64,000 bases of DNA, taken from NCBI GenBank assembly GCA_016716305.1, contig JADJWP010000002.1, positions 1,610,501 to 1,674,500 of the forward strand. Direction: 5' to 3'. How positions within the stretch are numbered: position 1 is the first letter of the stretch; every line of letters begins with the position of its first letter. This stretch comes from Chloracidobacterium sp. (lineage in GTDB: Bacteria; Acidobacteriota; Blastocatellia; Pyrinomonadales; Pyrinomonadaceae). The notes beneath the pieces are model-generated. The model worked only from the letters and a program-made list of their open reading frames with translations. It was not told the origin of the DNA and made no database searches. Positions 1 through 8,105 of the stretch are shown here, in pieces. A program made the position numbers and the translations under genes.

Positions 1-221
1 CAAGAGTAAGGGCTTCCACAGCAGATCCTCCGTTTGAGTGTCGTAGATCAGTCGTTTACCACCGCTGCAGGTTTCGGTTGGGTCTGTTACAAGCGTATCT
101 TCTAACGTTTTCTTTTTTGATGCAAGGTTTGGGAAAAAACAGATGTGCCGTTCGTCATATTAACGATACTAATTTTTGAGCGGATGCGAATTGAGTGCCG
201 TCAGATGAGGGCTGAAACGGG
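1..221. other. Left-edge region without a supported gene
   Basis: No start codon with a supporting ribosome site leads into a credible gene here. On the minus strand one frame is open from base 159 to the window edge and reads protein-like, but it follows a stop (160-162) and has no ATG, GTG or TTG. It could be part of a broken gene or chance. The 3' end of the lipoprotein gene begins at 222. Confidence 0.3.
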
Positions 222-1088
222 TTAACGTTTCTTTGCGGGCGGCTTTTTGGCGTTGACGACATCGCCCATGTTCTCGACCGGCGGTGCCGTCGGATCGGTC
301 GTCAGATAGGTCAACCGTTTGCCCTGGCGAAGGAAGTTCTTGCCGTTCCATTTATAGAACGAGCGGGTAAAATGCGTCGGGCAGCAAAGCTGTTCCTCGT
401 CGCCGGTTATCTTTCCGGTCTCGATCGAGCCGAGCATGAAGCGGTCTTGCCCGAAGAGCTCGATCGCGAGTGCACCGTCCTCGACCCTGATATCTTTAAG
501 GCCGCCATCGGCACGGTCGCCGGTACGGAAATGCCAGATCAACTCGGGCTTTTCATCTTTCCATTCGAAGATATATGCGAGCTGGGGTATCGCATTTCCG
601 GCCGTTTCGATCTTGAGAATCACGACCGCGTCGTCCTGGCCGTCGCCGGTAGCATCGAAAAACCGGGTAGAGACGTATGAGAGGCCGATCCGCCGCTGTG
701 ATCTTGCCTCGGCTTTTTCGGTATCCGACATATCGTCCGATACGGTTCCCGCGATCGGCTCGAGCCGGCCGTTCTCGAGTCTGATCTCGTCGGTCCCGTC
801 GGGATTATGCCACCCGCGCGGCAATGGATAGGTGTGATTGCGAAAATCGAATGACCCGATGGGCGACGATGTCGCCGCAAAGCGGCCGTCCTTGATCTCA
901 GCCTGAAGATCGGGGAATTCCGGTTCGGCCGGCGGCGGCACAAAACTCTTCGGCGGTTCGGCTTCCGTCGTGTTGGCGTCAACCGACGCTATCGCGTTTC
1001 CGCTATCCGCCGACCCGCCGCACGATGCGGCAAACAAAAGAACGGCAATAGCAAAAATGACGGCTATTTCTTTCGAGTTGGGTCTCAT
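222..1088 (-). CDS. Putative lipoprotein, unknown function
   Basis: A 288-residue protein with a classic lipoprotein leader: a short charged start, a hydrophobic stretch at residues 8-20 and a lipobox-like FAASC with Cys23 as the predicted lipidated residue. A low-complexity Pro/Glu linker follows (about 35-60). The mature part contains an FDATGDGQDDAVVIL stretch that resembles the calcium-binding Asp-rich loop of FG-GAP/VCBS repeats, which suggests a beta-rich extracytoplasmic domain. The C-terminus is Lys-rich. It stands alone, about 30 bp from the DUF2254 gene on the same strand, so co-transcription is possible. I do not recognise a specific family and assign no function beyond a membrane-anchored, surface or periplasmic location. 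Confidence 0.75.
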   Translation of the reverse strand: MRPNSKEIAVIFAIAVLLFAASCGGSADSGNAIASVDANTTEAEPPKSFVPPPAEPEFPDLQAEIKDGRFAATSSPIGSFDFRNHTYPLPRGWHNPDGTDEIRLENGRLEPIAGTVSDDMSDTEKAEARSQRRIGLSYVSTRFFDATGDGQDDAVVILKIETAGNAIPQLAYIFEWKDEKPELIWHFRTGDRADGGLKDIRVEDGALAIELFGQDRFMLGSIETGKITGDEEQLCCPTHFTRSFYKWNGKNFLRQGKRLTYLTTDPTAPPVENMGDVVNAKKPPAKKR

Positions 1089-1118
1089 GTTTTCCAGCGG
1101 GGAGCGATGAATACGATC

Positions 1119-2471
1119 TTAGGTGCCAAAGCTGGCACCGACTGCTTCGGCCCGCCGCCTATGCTCGGCCGCCGCGTCCTGATCGCCCAGCCGATCGAAC
1201 TTGTCAGCGGCCGTTGCATAAAAACGGCGAAGGGCCTTTCTCACGAAATCCCGATACTCAACAAGCGGGAACGCCGATCCCTGGTCGGCCTCATAAAGGC
1301 CCTGCAGTTCCATGTCTCCGACCTCTTTTGCGACCACCGCCGCCCGCCCGGCATCGGCCGCAGCCGACAATATCTCGGTCAGAACGTTAAGAAGCGTTCT
1401 CACAATGACGTGGTCACGGCGGCCGAACTGATAGAGCTGGTCAAAGGCGTCGTCGATATACTGTTCAAATGACGGCTCTTTCACAAAGATGCCGTGGCCT
1501 TCCAGCGTTGCTGACTTCCTCGATCGCAGGTCACGTCCCGCAAGCTCCTTGATTATCACGCCAAGGTAATGGATGCAATTGACACATGTCGTTGGGTCGT
1601 TCACCGCGGGCGAGATGGCTTTGACGCCAATGTCAACAAGCTGCCTAACGCCGTACTCGATATCCTGATCGATGCTCCGGAATTTATGAAGAGCAAAACA
1701 CCCCTTTATCTCGCTTTTGATCGCGGCTGGAAGCGGCGTCTCGGGCTCGATCACCGCGAGCGGTGAACCGACCTCGACAAAGCTGCCAAGATAGTTTGAG
1801 ACGCACAAGACCGCTTCGGGATGATCGCGCCTTACATTGGAAAACACCGCCAATAGGCGATCTGTGTCTATCGCCGCGAGAAAACCGCTCGTTTCTGAGC
1901 AGACCGTCGACGGCGGCGGGGCCGTAACCTCCTCGATCCGTGGAAGGTCACGTTCGATCTCTTCGAGCGTGCGGTTCGCGATGTTATGGGTGATGCTGGC
2001 GGCATTGATGTTGTCGGCAAGATAGCTCAGAAATGCCGGAAAAAGAACAAAGACGCCGTAAGCCGAAAGCATGACCGCAAGCAATTGAAGCTGAACGACG
2101 CCGACAAACTGCACCGCGAACAAAAAGCCGAAGATGCCGATGAACGACCAAAGGAAAACGCGGCGAAACTTGTCGCCATGCCAAAAATGCCGTACGACCC
2201 TCGGCGAGAACTGGACCGAGACGAGCGAGAGCGCAACAAAGACGAATGAGAACGTCGTGACCAGCACCGTTATGCCGACACCGATCATCGCGATCCCGAG
2301 CGACGGCAGCATCTGTTCGAGCACCTTCCAGGTCGGTCTGCCGAGCACGACGAGCAGCAGCAAATATAATGCAAGAAAGCCGATAAGGACGGACACGAGC
2401 AGCCCGGCGTGGTCGCGGTCGGCTCGCACGGTCCGGCGTTTGCTTTGTGATCGCCGAAGATCGTCAGACAT
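1119..2471 (-). CDS. DUF2254 family membrane protein
   Basis: A 450-residue protein with the layout of the DUF2254 predicted-membrane-protein family. A basic N-terminus is followed by about four transmembrane segments (roughly residues 23-43, 58-82, 105-128 and 130-150). The large soluble C-terminal domain includes the family-typical region around the AISPAVNDPTTCVN motif (about residue 290). The molecular function of the family is not established. The start at 2471 gives a Ser/Asp/Arg-rich cytoplasmic start directly before the first membrane helix. The gene lies 21 bp downstream of ettA on the same strand and may be transcribed with it. The family call comes from overall architecture and the conserved stretch. 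Confidence 0.85.
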   Translation of the reverse strand: MSDDLRRSQSKRRTVRADRDHAGLLVSVLIGFLALYLLLLVVLGRPTWKVLEQMLPSLGIAMIGVGITVLVTTFSFVFVALSLVSVQFSPRVVRHFWHGDKFRRVFLWSFIGIFGFLFAVQFVGVVQLQLLAVMLSAYGVFVLFPAFLSYLADNINAASITHNIANRTLEEIERDLPRIEEVTAPPPSTVCSETSGFLAAIDTDRLLAVFSNVRRDHPEAVLCVSNYLGSFVEVGSPLAVIEPETPLPAAIKSEIKGCFALHKFRSIDQDIEYGVRQLVDIGVKAISPAVNDPTTCVNCIHYLGVIIKELAGRDLRSRKSATLEGHGIFVKEPSFEQYIDDAFDQLYQFGRRDHVIVRTLLNVLTEILSAAADAGRAAVVAKEVGDMELQGLYEADQGSAFPLVEYRDFVRKALRRFYATAADKFDRLGDQDAAAEHRRRAEAVGASFGT

Positions 2472-2492
2472 TCATTTCAGCAAGAGTGCACT

Positions 2493-4181
2493 TTAGGCAC
2501 GGGTAAGGCTGCGATACTTGATCCGGTGCGGCTGGTCGGCGTCATGCCCGAGACGCCGTTTTCGGTCCTCTTCGTATTCGCTGTAATTACCGTCGAAATA
2601 TTCGACGTGCGAATCGCCTTCGAACGCCAGAATATGCGTCGCGATACGGTCAAGAAACCATCGGTCGTGGCTAATTACGACCGCGCATCCTGCAAAGTTT
2701 TCTAAAGCTTCCTCGAGTGCACGCATCGTGTTCACGTCGAGATCGTTGGTGGGCTCGTCGAGCAGTATAACATTTGCGCCCGATTTCAACATCTTTGCAA
2801 GATGGACGCGATTGCGCTCGCCGCCCGAGAGCTGTCCGACGCGTTTTTGCTGATCGCTGCCCGAGAAATTGAACCGCGACACGTATGCTCGAGCGTTCAT
2901 TTCGCGTTTGCCGAGCGTCACGAAATCAAGGCCGTCGGCGATCTCGTCAAAGATGGTCTTGTCGGCATTGAGCGAATCGCGCGATTGGTCAACGTAACCC
3001 AGCTTTACCGTCGGCCCGACCTTAAATGTGCCGCTGTCGGGTTCTTCCTGGCCGGTGATCAGTCGAAAAAGCGTCGTTTTTCCCGCGCCGTTCGGGCCGA
3101 TCACGCCGACAATTCCGCCCGGCGGAAGCGAGAATTCAAGATCCTCGAACAGCAGTTTGTCGCCGTAGGCCTTTGAAACGCCATGTGCTTCGATGACCAG
3201 ATCGCCAAGACGCTCGCCAGGCGGGATGAATATCTCGAGATCTTCGCTGCGTTTTTCCGATTCGGTCGCGACCATTTTTTCATAGTCGTTGATACGCGCC
3301 TTCGATTTCGCATGGCGGCCCTTTGGCGACATGCGTATCCATTCAAGTTCGCGTTCGAGGGTCTTTTGCCGTTTGTCCTCGGTCTTTTGCTCCTGCGCAA
3401 GCCGCTGCGATTTTTGTTCGAGCCAGCTCGAATAATTACCCTTCCACGGGATGCCCTCGCCGCGGTCGAGTTCGAGTATCCAACCGGCAACATTGTCGAG
3501 GAAATACCGGTCATGCGTTACGGCTATGATCGTCCCCTCGTATTTCTGCAGGTGCTGTTCAAGCCACGAAACGGTCTCGGCATCGAGATGATTGGTCGGC
3601 TCGTCGAGCAAGAGGATATCCGGTTTTTGCAGCAGCAAACGGCAAAGCGCGACGCGGCGTTTCTCGCCGCCTGAAAGCGTAGCGATATTCGTATCCGCCG
3701 GCGGGCAGCGGAGAGCGTCCATCGCCATCTCAAGCCGCGAATCGAGGTCCCACGCGTCGGCATGATCGAGTCTTTCCTGCACCTCGCCCTGCCGTTCGAT
3801 AAGCGAGTTCATCGCGTCATCGTCCATCGGCTCGGCGAACTTGGCGTTGATCTCCTCAAATTCCTTGAGCAGATCTACGGTCTCCTGCACGGCTTCCTCG
3901 ACGATCTGCCGAACCGTCTTGGTCTCGTCGAGCTTTGGCTCCTGTTCGAGATAGCCGACCGAATAGCCTTTCGAAAAAACGACCTCGCCGTTGAACTCTT
4001 TGTCGGTACCGGCGATGATCCTCAGCAATGAGGATTTACCCGCGCCGTTGAGGCCGAGCACACCGATCTTTGCCCCGTAAAAGAACGAAAGATAGATGTC
4101 CTTAAGGACGGGCTTCTTGTCGTAAAACTTTGATACTTTGACCATCGAAAAGATGATCTTGCTTGGTTCTTGATTGCTCAT
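2493..4181 (-). CDS. ettA: Energy-dependent translational throttle protein EttA (ABC-F)
   Basis: A 562-residue ABC-F protein with two ATP-binding cassettes and no membrane domain. Cassette 1 has Walker A GLNGAGKSS (about residue 43), signature LSGGEKRRV and Walker B ILLLDEPTNHLD. Cassette 2 has Walker A GPNGAGKTT, signature LSGGERNRV and Walker B ILLLDEPTNDLD. Between them lies the charged linker typical of ABC-F factors (residues about 245-320). The C-terminal YSEYEEDRKRRLG and IKYRSLTRA stretches are characteristic of EttA rather than Uup or other ABC-F members. EttA binds the ribosomal E site and gates entry into elongation according to the ADP/ATP ratio. Length and motifs are complete, so it should be functional. 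Confidence 0.97.
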   Translation of the reverse strand: MSNQEPSKIIFSMVKVSKFYDKKPVLKDIYLSFFYGAKIGVLGLNGAGKSSLLRIIAGTDKEFNGEVVFSKGYSVGYLEQEPKLDETKTVRQIVEEAVQETVDLLKEFEEINAKFAEPMDDDAMNSLIERQGEVQERLDHADAWDLDSRLEMAMDALRCPPADTNIATLSGGEKRRVALCRLLLQKPDILLLDEPTNHLDAETVSWLEQHLQKYEGTIIAVTHDRYFLDNVAGWILELDRGEGIPWKGNYSSWLEQKSQRLAQEQKTEDKRQKTLERELEWIRMSPKGRHAKSKARINDYEKMVATESEKRSEDLEIFIPPGERLGDLVIEAHGVSKAYGDKLLFEDLEFSLPPGGIVGVIGPNGAGKTTLFRLITGQEEPDSGTFKVGPTVKLGYVDQSRDSLNADKTIFDEIADGLDFVTLGKREMNARAYVSRFNFSGSDQQKRVGQLSGGERNRVHLAKMLKSGANVILLDEPTNDLDVNTMRALEEALENFAGCAVVISHDRWFLDRIATHILAFEGDSHVEYFDGNYSEYEEDRKRRLGHDADQPHRIKYRSLTRA

Positions 4182-4303
4182 ATCGCGAAAAGCGTAATTC
4201 TAACAAAAAAAGAGGCGAGGTCTAACCCGCCCCCTGTCAATAGAGGTTTCGCGTGCTGCGGTCGAGATGAAGGGCCGATGAGCGCCAGGCATTTCGCCTG
4301 CTG

Positions 4304-5335
4304 CTAAAAGATACGGACGGCCGTCAGGTCAGTGTCGGTATATTTCTGATCGAAATACCAGGCGTTATTGAATGTCGTGTTTCCGCTGAACTGGCCGTCA
4401 CGCAGGGTCGGGCTATCGGCCTGCAGCACGAGGTTCCATTCATCGATCCCGGAGAAATAATGAAAGGTGAACCTATACGACACGGTCTCGAGTTTGCGAT
4501 CCTGTGTAGCGGCGACCGTCCCAAGCGCGTCGCCGCCACCGGCTTTTCTATATGACGTGATGGTGCTTTTTGTCGGGTTGACCGTCAGCGTGCTGCCGTT
4601 GACAGAGTATCTGCCGCTCTCTCTGACGATGAAGATCACAGGATGCGTCATCCTGAATGTACGCTCGGTGTAGGCGTAGGTTCCGTTCGAGTTGAACTCA
4701 TAACGGCTTCTCGTATAGCCGGCGGTGCCCCAACTCGCCGTGTTGCCGTACGAGGGCGCGCTCGAACTCGAACGCTGCCATCGGCCGATGAGCTTTGCGG
4801 CATCGCCTGAAGGCGCCGCCGCGGGCGGAGCGACCGAAGCCTTTGGAGCCGCGATCTGCGGGAGTTTTACGCTGTCGACGAACACCTCGATGTCCTGTTG
4901 GCACGATTCAGAATTGGTGATCGACAGGATGGCAACAACTTTGCCGTTGCCCGTGAAAGTCGTCAGCAAAGCTGCCCCTTTCAGCCCGTCCTTCTCGAAC
5001 CCGGCAACGCCGACTTCCGCCTGCCAGCCGTTCTTTTCGCCGCCCTTTCCACGCTGAGGTGCGGAGGCGTTCAGGCCATCGGTCGCCATGCCTTTCCAGA
5101 GCAACTCGAAGTTCTTCACCGGATCGCCGACGCCGTCCACTGACCGTGTCAGAGATATCACGCAAAAGCTGCCGCCTGACTCTTTTGTAAAACGCAGCGA
5201 ATCGGCATCTTTTTCGAACGCAAAACCCGCGGGCGGCGTGTAGGCAACAATGTCGAACTTCGCAGTCTGGGAAATGGCGACGGTTAAGAAAATGTGGATA
5301 CAGATCAGGGCCAGAATTATGTTGGGCTTTTTCAT
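4304..5335 (-). CDS. Secreted protein with C-terminal lipocalin-like beta domain
   Basis: The start is placed at 5335 rather than at an upstream in-frame ATG (5464). GAGGAA sits just upstream, and the protein then begins with a clean signal peptide (MKKPNIILALICIHIFLTVA, cleavage near ISQ-TA). The upstream extension would run into a repeat element. The mature protein is about 320 residues. Its first half resembles small periplasmic stress or lipid-binding proteins but matches no family I can name. The second half (LIGRWQRSS onward) alternates Trp/Tyr/Gly strands, as in lipocalin-like 'GxW...NGTYxY' domains. Export is well supported; the ligand and role are unknown. The gene stands alone between ettA and the palindromic element. 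Confidence 0.8.
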   Translation of the reverse strand: MKKPNIILALICIHIFLTVAISQTAKFDIVAYTPPAGFAFEKDADSLRFTKESGGSFCVISLTRSVDGVGDPVKNFELLWKGMATDGLNASAPQRGKGGEKNGWQAEVGVAGFEKDGLKGAALLTTFTGNGKVVAILSITNSESCQQDIEVFVDSVKLPQIAAPKASVAPPAAAPSGDAAKLIGRWQRSSSSAPSYGNTASWGTAGYTRSRYEFNSNGTYAYTERTFRMTHPVIFIVRESGRYSVNGSTLTVNPTKSTITSYRKAGGGDALGTVAATQDRKLETVSYRFTFHYFSGIDEWNLVLQADSPTLRDGQFSGNTTFNNAWYFDQKYTDTDLTAVRIF

Positions 5336-5445
5336 TGATTTTCCTCGCATCAGTTCAAGCTGTTTCAATACGCGAGTGCGAACAAAAAATCGGTTCAAAA
5401 AAGTGCTCGAACGAGCATAGCCACCCAAACATAATTTGAGCTTGA

Positions 5446-5582
5446 GCATAGCCACGCCGTTCACGGCGTGGTGAACCCAGCGAATAAAACCTTAGGGCGT
5501 TTACGCCCTTCGAAGGTAACCCCGTAAACGGGCTGTAGAAATTTGGGCGACCCGTCCCACGCCGTAAACGGCATGGCTATGC
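5446..5582. repeat. 137-bp palindromic (MITE/REP-like) element with 26-bp terminal inverted repeats
   Basis: Bases 5446-5471 and 5557-5582 are near-perfect inverted repeats of 26 bp (GCATAGCCACGCCGTT... against ...AACGGCATGGCTATGC). Two smaller palindromes lie inside: AGGGCGTTTACGCCCT at 5494-5509 and CCCGTAAACGGG at 5521-5532. A further partial end (GAGCATAGCCAC) occurs at about 5413-5424, and a fragment (GCTATGCGAAGCCC) at 7787-7800. There is no coding capacity. The layout fits a non-autonomous mobile repeat or REP-type element that would fold into a long hairpin; its family is not known to me. Confidence 0.75.
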
Positions 5583-5593
5583 GAAGCCAACCG

Positions 5594-6475
5594 CTATTCA
5601 TCCTTGGGGCTACGGCTTGAAACCCTCATTCCTGCCATGAGGCGAAATTCCTCGGACTCAGGCCCTTTGGGATCGCCTTCGTCGTCGTACTCATAACGAT
5701 GGCTTATAGCGACAACCTTTGCGACAGCAGTCTTCTCACTTACCGAGGCGACCGAAATCTTTACTTCGGTGTTCTTTACTCCGGTCAGCCAAAAGCTCAT
5801 CCCGACGATCACGCCTTTGTCCTTGCCGGCATCGATGGTGACATCCGGGTACCACTGCTCGGGTTTTTCTCCGATACGCTCGATCCTTGCCTTGACCGGT
5901 TTTCGGTTGAGGAGGTGTTTGAACTGGGTTGGAAGTTCGGGCTGGCCTTTCGGCGTATCGGCGTTTCCGTCCGACTTTGAGTAGAAGCTGTGGTAGTCGT
6001 TAGATGACCCTGAATTAACTGCGTAAGCAAAAAGCTCAAGCTCATCTGTTGGTATCAACCACCGCTGTTGGCCCCATTTCACCGGCGTATATTCCCGTTT
6101 TATCGAAAGCACATGTTCGCCGGCAAATGTCTGTTCCGAGGTTAGAATGAGCAGCCCATTCTCGAACCCGGCGGATCCAAAATTCACCCATGCACGAGGA
6201 CCGTAGCTACACGTGTCACGAAAGGCGGCGAATCCGAGCTCCGGCGTCCATACGAGGACATCAGACCAGGTCTCGCCAACGTATCGCGCGTAAGCACCAG
6301 CCCATTCGTCCGATGGAGTACCTTGTATTTCAGAGGTGATCTTGATGAATCGCTCGCGAAATGGTGCCTTAATCTCGTCGGGCAAGATATCAACGTAACC
6401 TTGCGCATTTGTCACCGGAACACAAAGAGTCAACAACACGAAGCCGAGGATGACGATGGCAGGTTTACGAATCAT
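5594..6475 (-). CDS. Secreted protein of unknown function
   Basis: A 293-residue protein starting with a standard signal peptide (MIRKPAIVILGFVLLTLCVP, likely cleaved after VTNA). The mature part has a Trp/Tyr-rich N-terminal region (WAGAYARYVGETWSDVLVW) and a C-terminal beta-rich segment (WYPDVTIDAGKDKGVIVGM) resembling a small barrel. I do not recognise the family. Its ATG lies 6 bp after the stop of a copy of the menC 3' end (6482-6565), so before the HicBA and other insertions it was probably the gene directly downstream of menC. It ends 12 bp from the right end of the palindromic element. Confidence 0.78.
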   Translation of the reverse strand: MIRKPAIVILGFVLLTLCVPVTNAQGYVDILPDEIKAPFRERFIKITSEIQGTPSDEWAGAYARYVGETWSDVLVWTPELGFAAFRDTCSYGPRAWVNFGSAGFENGLLILTSEQTFAGEHVLSIKREYTPVKWGQQRWLIPTDELELFAYAVNSGSSNDYHSFYSKSDGNADTPKGQPELPTQFKHLLNRKPVKARIERIGEKPEQWYPDVTIDAGKDKGVIVGMSFWLTGVKNTEVKISVASVSEKTAVAKVVAISHRYEYDDEGDPKGPESEEFRLMAGMRVSSRSPKDE

Positions 6476-6481
6476 CGATCG

Positions 6482-6565
6482 TTAGTTTATCAAAACATTT
6501 CGTACTGCGACACGATTTATTTGATCGCACTTTACCTCAAACCCGATTCCCGGGATGTCGGGGGC
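6482..6565 (-). pseudogene. Orphan copy of the menC 3' end (28 codons), copy 3
   Basis: Read on the minus strand this stretch encodes APDIPGIGFEVKCDQI followed by NRVAVRNVLIN and a TAA stop. The intact menC gene ends APDGPGIGFEVRLDRI followed by KKVSAKSVRIN and a stop. Length, ending and the PGIGFEV core all agree, so this is a diverged duplicate of the menC C-terminus without the rest of the gene. It begins 5 bp after the hicA stop and ends 6 bp before the ATG of the secreted-protein gene. It probably marks the original menC/downstream-gene junction, displaced by insertions. Confidence 0.85.
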
Positions 6566-6570
6566 ACTGA

Positions 6571-6813
6571 TCAAAGGTCAAGATTTCTCAATAGCTCATC
6601 CCGGCTCAATTCGTGGTGCCGGGCGATGTCGGCGAGAATGCCGGCGAGGGTTCCTATCTTTAATGGGTCGTGGGCCGGGATCGTTATGTGGTGTTCGCCG
6701 TTAACCGCTGTTGTCAAGCGAATATGACTTCCGGATTGGCGGGTTATTTCATATCCGAGTGCTTTCAATGCATTCGCGAGCGAAAGTCCGCTGATATCTC
6801 GGGGGAGCTTCAT
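6571..6813 (-). CDS. hicA: HicA-type toxin (mRNA interferase)
   Basis: An 80-residue protein with the double-stranded-RNA-binding-like fold signature of HicA: LSLANALKALGYEITRQSGSHIRL, where the His of GSH (residue 29) is the expected catalytic residue, then HHITIPAHDPLKIGTLAGIL. HicA toxins cleave mRNA and are neutralised by the paired HicB. The ATG overlaps the stop of the upstream HicB-like gene by 4 bp, so the pair is translationally coupled in the order hicB-hicA. A copy of the menC 3' end follows 5 bp downstream, which places the pair on an inserted cassette. All key parts appear intact. Confidence 0.9.
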   Translation of the reverse strand: MKLPRDISGLSLANALKALGYEITRQSGSHIRLTTAVNGEHHITIPAHDPLKIGTLAGILADIARHHELSRDELLRNLDL

Positions 6814-7025
6814 GCTGCCAGAACTTCCTCCGAAACAAAGTGAAGCCGAATCATTTTCGGTTTGGCATCCGGTTCAAAATGACAATCAACGGCATCACGA
6901 ATGTTGGTTCTCAACTCTTCGATACTCTCGCCTTGCGTAAATATCGACTCACCCAAGGCCCGGGCGTTGTACCCACCCTCAATGTCGTCTTCGACCACGA
7001 AAATTATCTCATTAATGTTACTCAT
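6810..7025 (-). CDS. hicB: HicB-like antitoxin
   Basis: A small acidic protein of 71 residues. EIIFVVEDDIEGGYNARALG is the partial RNase H-like fold typical of short HicB-like antitoxins; the following GESIEELRTNIRDAVDCHF is its helix. It lacks a clear C-terminal DNA-binding domain. The ATG at 7025 is chosen over an adjacent in-frame GTG (7028). A perfect TATAAT (7032-7037, minus strand) lies only about 7 bases upstream, so the transcript may be nearly leaderless; no good -35 box is visible. It should neutralise the hicA product encoded immediately downstream. Confidence 0.88.
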   Translation of the reverse strand: MSNINEIIFVVEDDIEGGYNARALGESIFTQGESIEELRTNIRDAVDCHFEPDAKPKMIRLHFVSEEVLAA

Positions 7026-7132
7026 CACCTGATTATAACTAATTTTCGCATCGGTCGGTTACAAAAGCGCGTAAACCAAATCGGGGACAACCTCCGCATG
7101 AAATTGTCGCTAGTGTCTACGAACCCACTATG

Positions 7133-7696
7133 TTACTGCTCCGATTTTTCCCGTTCTGCGTTTACCAATGCTAGCGTTGATTCATAGAGACCGCCGAAAC
7201 TTATCATTGTAACGTCTTCAAATTTGTACTTTGTGAAACCATACCAAACCGCATCAGTATCCATTTCTTGTTGCTTGAAACTCTTCTTCCTGATCTCGGT
7301 AACCTTGCCGATGTAACATTCGTTCTTGTGCAGACGCTCTGTCTCGACGACCAAAAGAGGAAATAACTTGCTGACGCTTTCCAAAACATCCGACCAGCTG
7401 GCAATAGAAATTTTCGGCAACGGCTTGGGCACGATCTTCTTGGCTCGAATTACTTCGCTCAAAAAAGACGTTTCGTCGTCATAGACCGCATACTTCTTTA
7501 CGTCAGCGTTGGAAAAGACACAGTAGCCATCTAGGATAAAAAGTTAATGATCAAAAACGTGTAGCAGCGTAAGGTCGTCGTTGCAATCCACAACGAAGCC
7601 GTACAACGGATGTTTATCTAATGGCTTTCGATCAAATTCAACAAGCCATTTATTCAAAATTATCTCATCGATGCTTGCCACTTTCTTCTTAGCCAT
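7133..7696 (-). pseudogene. Unknown small protein gene interrupted by an in-frame stop
   Basis: The reading frame starts with ATG at 7696, directly after the stop of a menC 3'-end copy, and runs as MAKKKVASIDEIILNKWLVE for 50 codons. It meets TAA at 7544-7546 (codon 51) and continues in the same frame as LFILDGYCVFSN to the stop at 7133. Without the internal stop the product would be 187 residues. The second part could restart at a TTG near 7462. I do not recognise the family; small size and a toxin-antitoxin neighbourhood would suit an immunity-like or cassette protein, but that is only context. It is a nonsense mutation, sequencing error or decayed gene. Confidence 0.75.
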
Positions 7697-7768
7697 TTAC
7701 TTAACCTCCGAAGTTCTTACCGTCGCTTGATCGATCCGTTCGCGTTTTACCTCAAAACCGATTCCCGG
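7697..7768 (-). pseudogene. Orphan copy of the menC 3' end, copy 2
   Basis: Minus-strand reading gives PGIGFEVKRERIDQATVR then TSEVK and TAA. It aligns with the PGIGFEVRLDRIKK tail of menC, and the IDQATVR ending is typical of other MenC proteins. It starts about 36 bp downstream of the 7804-8103 gene, and its stop abuts the ATG of the interrupted gene at 7696. It is as diverged from the resident menC tail as copy 3, so it likely came with DNA from another strain rather than from a recent local duplication. Confidence 0.82.
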
Positions 7769-7784
7769 GCGTGTGCGTGCTTTA

Positions 7785-7800
7785 TAGCTATGCGAAGCCC
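7785..7800. repeat. Fragment of the palindromic element
   Basis: The sequence ATAGCTATGCGAAGCCC matches the right outer end of the 5446-5582 element (GGCTATGCGAAGCC). Only this end piece is present, wedged between the menC-tail copy 2 and the next small gene, which suggests a decayed insertion. Confidence 0.5.
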
Positions 7801-7803
7801 AAA

Positions 7804-8103
7804 CTAATCGCCGTAGAACTTCACATAAGTATGAATTCCATCCACATGCTTTTTCAAAAATGCGATGATCTTGTGAAGATGTTCGCGTTCACTCAGGTCA
7901 CAGAGTGGCTCTAAGGCTAACACTTCGTTGAGGAGAATCGGCTTCTGAAGCATATTGAATGTCGTGTCTCCGTAAGGATCGATGTATTGAAGACAATGTG
8001 TTTTTGCCAGAGTCGCTTTGTCTAATTTTGTCAGAATCAACTCCAGGAGCCGTTCGTCAGGCATTGCATCGATGGTCGCGCCATTTTCGCTTTCAACAAC
8101 CAT
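7804..8103 (-). CDS. Small acidic protein, unknown
   Basis: A 99-residue soluble protein (start ATG 8103; an in-frame TTG lies at 8109). It is mostly helical in appearance, with PDERLLELILTKLDKATLAK and a conserved-looking YIDPYGDTTFNMLQKP. It resembles small cassette-borne proteins of the immunity or bacteriocin-associated type, but no family can be named. The ATG lies 2 bp after the menC stop, so translation is probably coupled to menC. Together with the menC-tail copies it looks like the newest of the genes inserted behind menC. Confidence 0.65.
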   Translation of the reverse strand: MVVESENGATIDAMPDERLLELILTKLDKATLAKTHCLQYIDPYGDTTFNMLQKPILLNEVLALEPLCDLSEREHLHKIIAFLKKHVDGIHTYVKFYGD

Positions 8104-8105
8104 AA

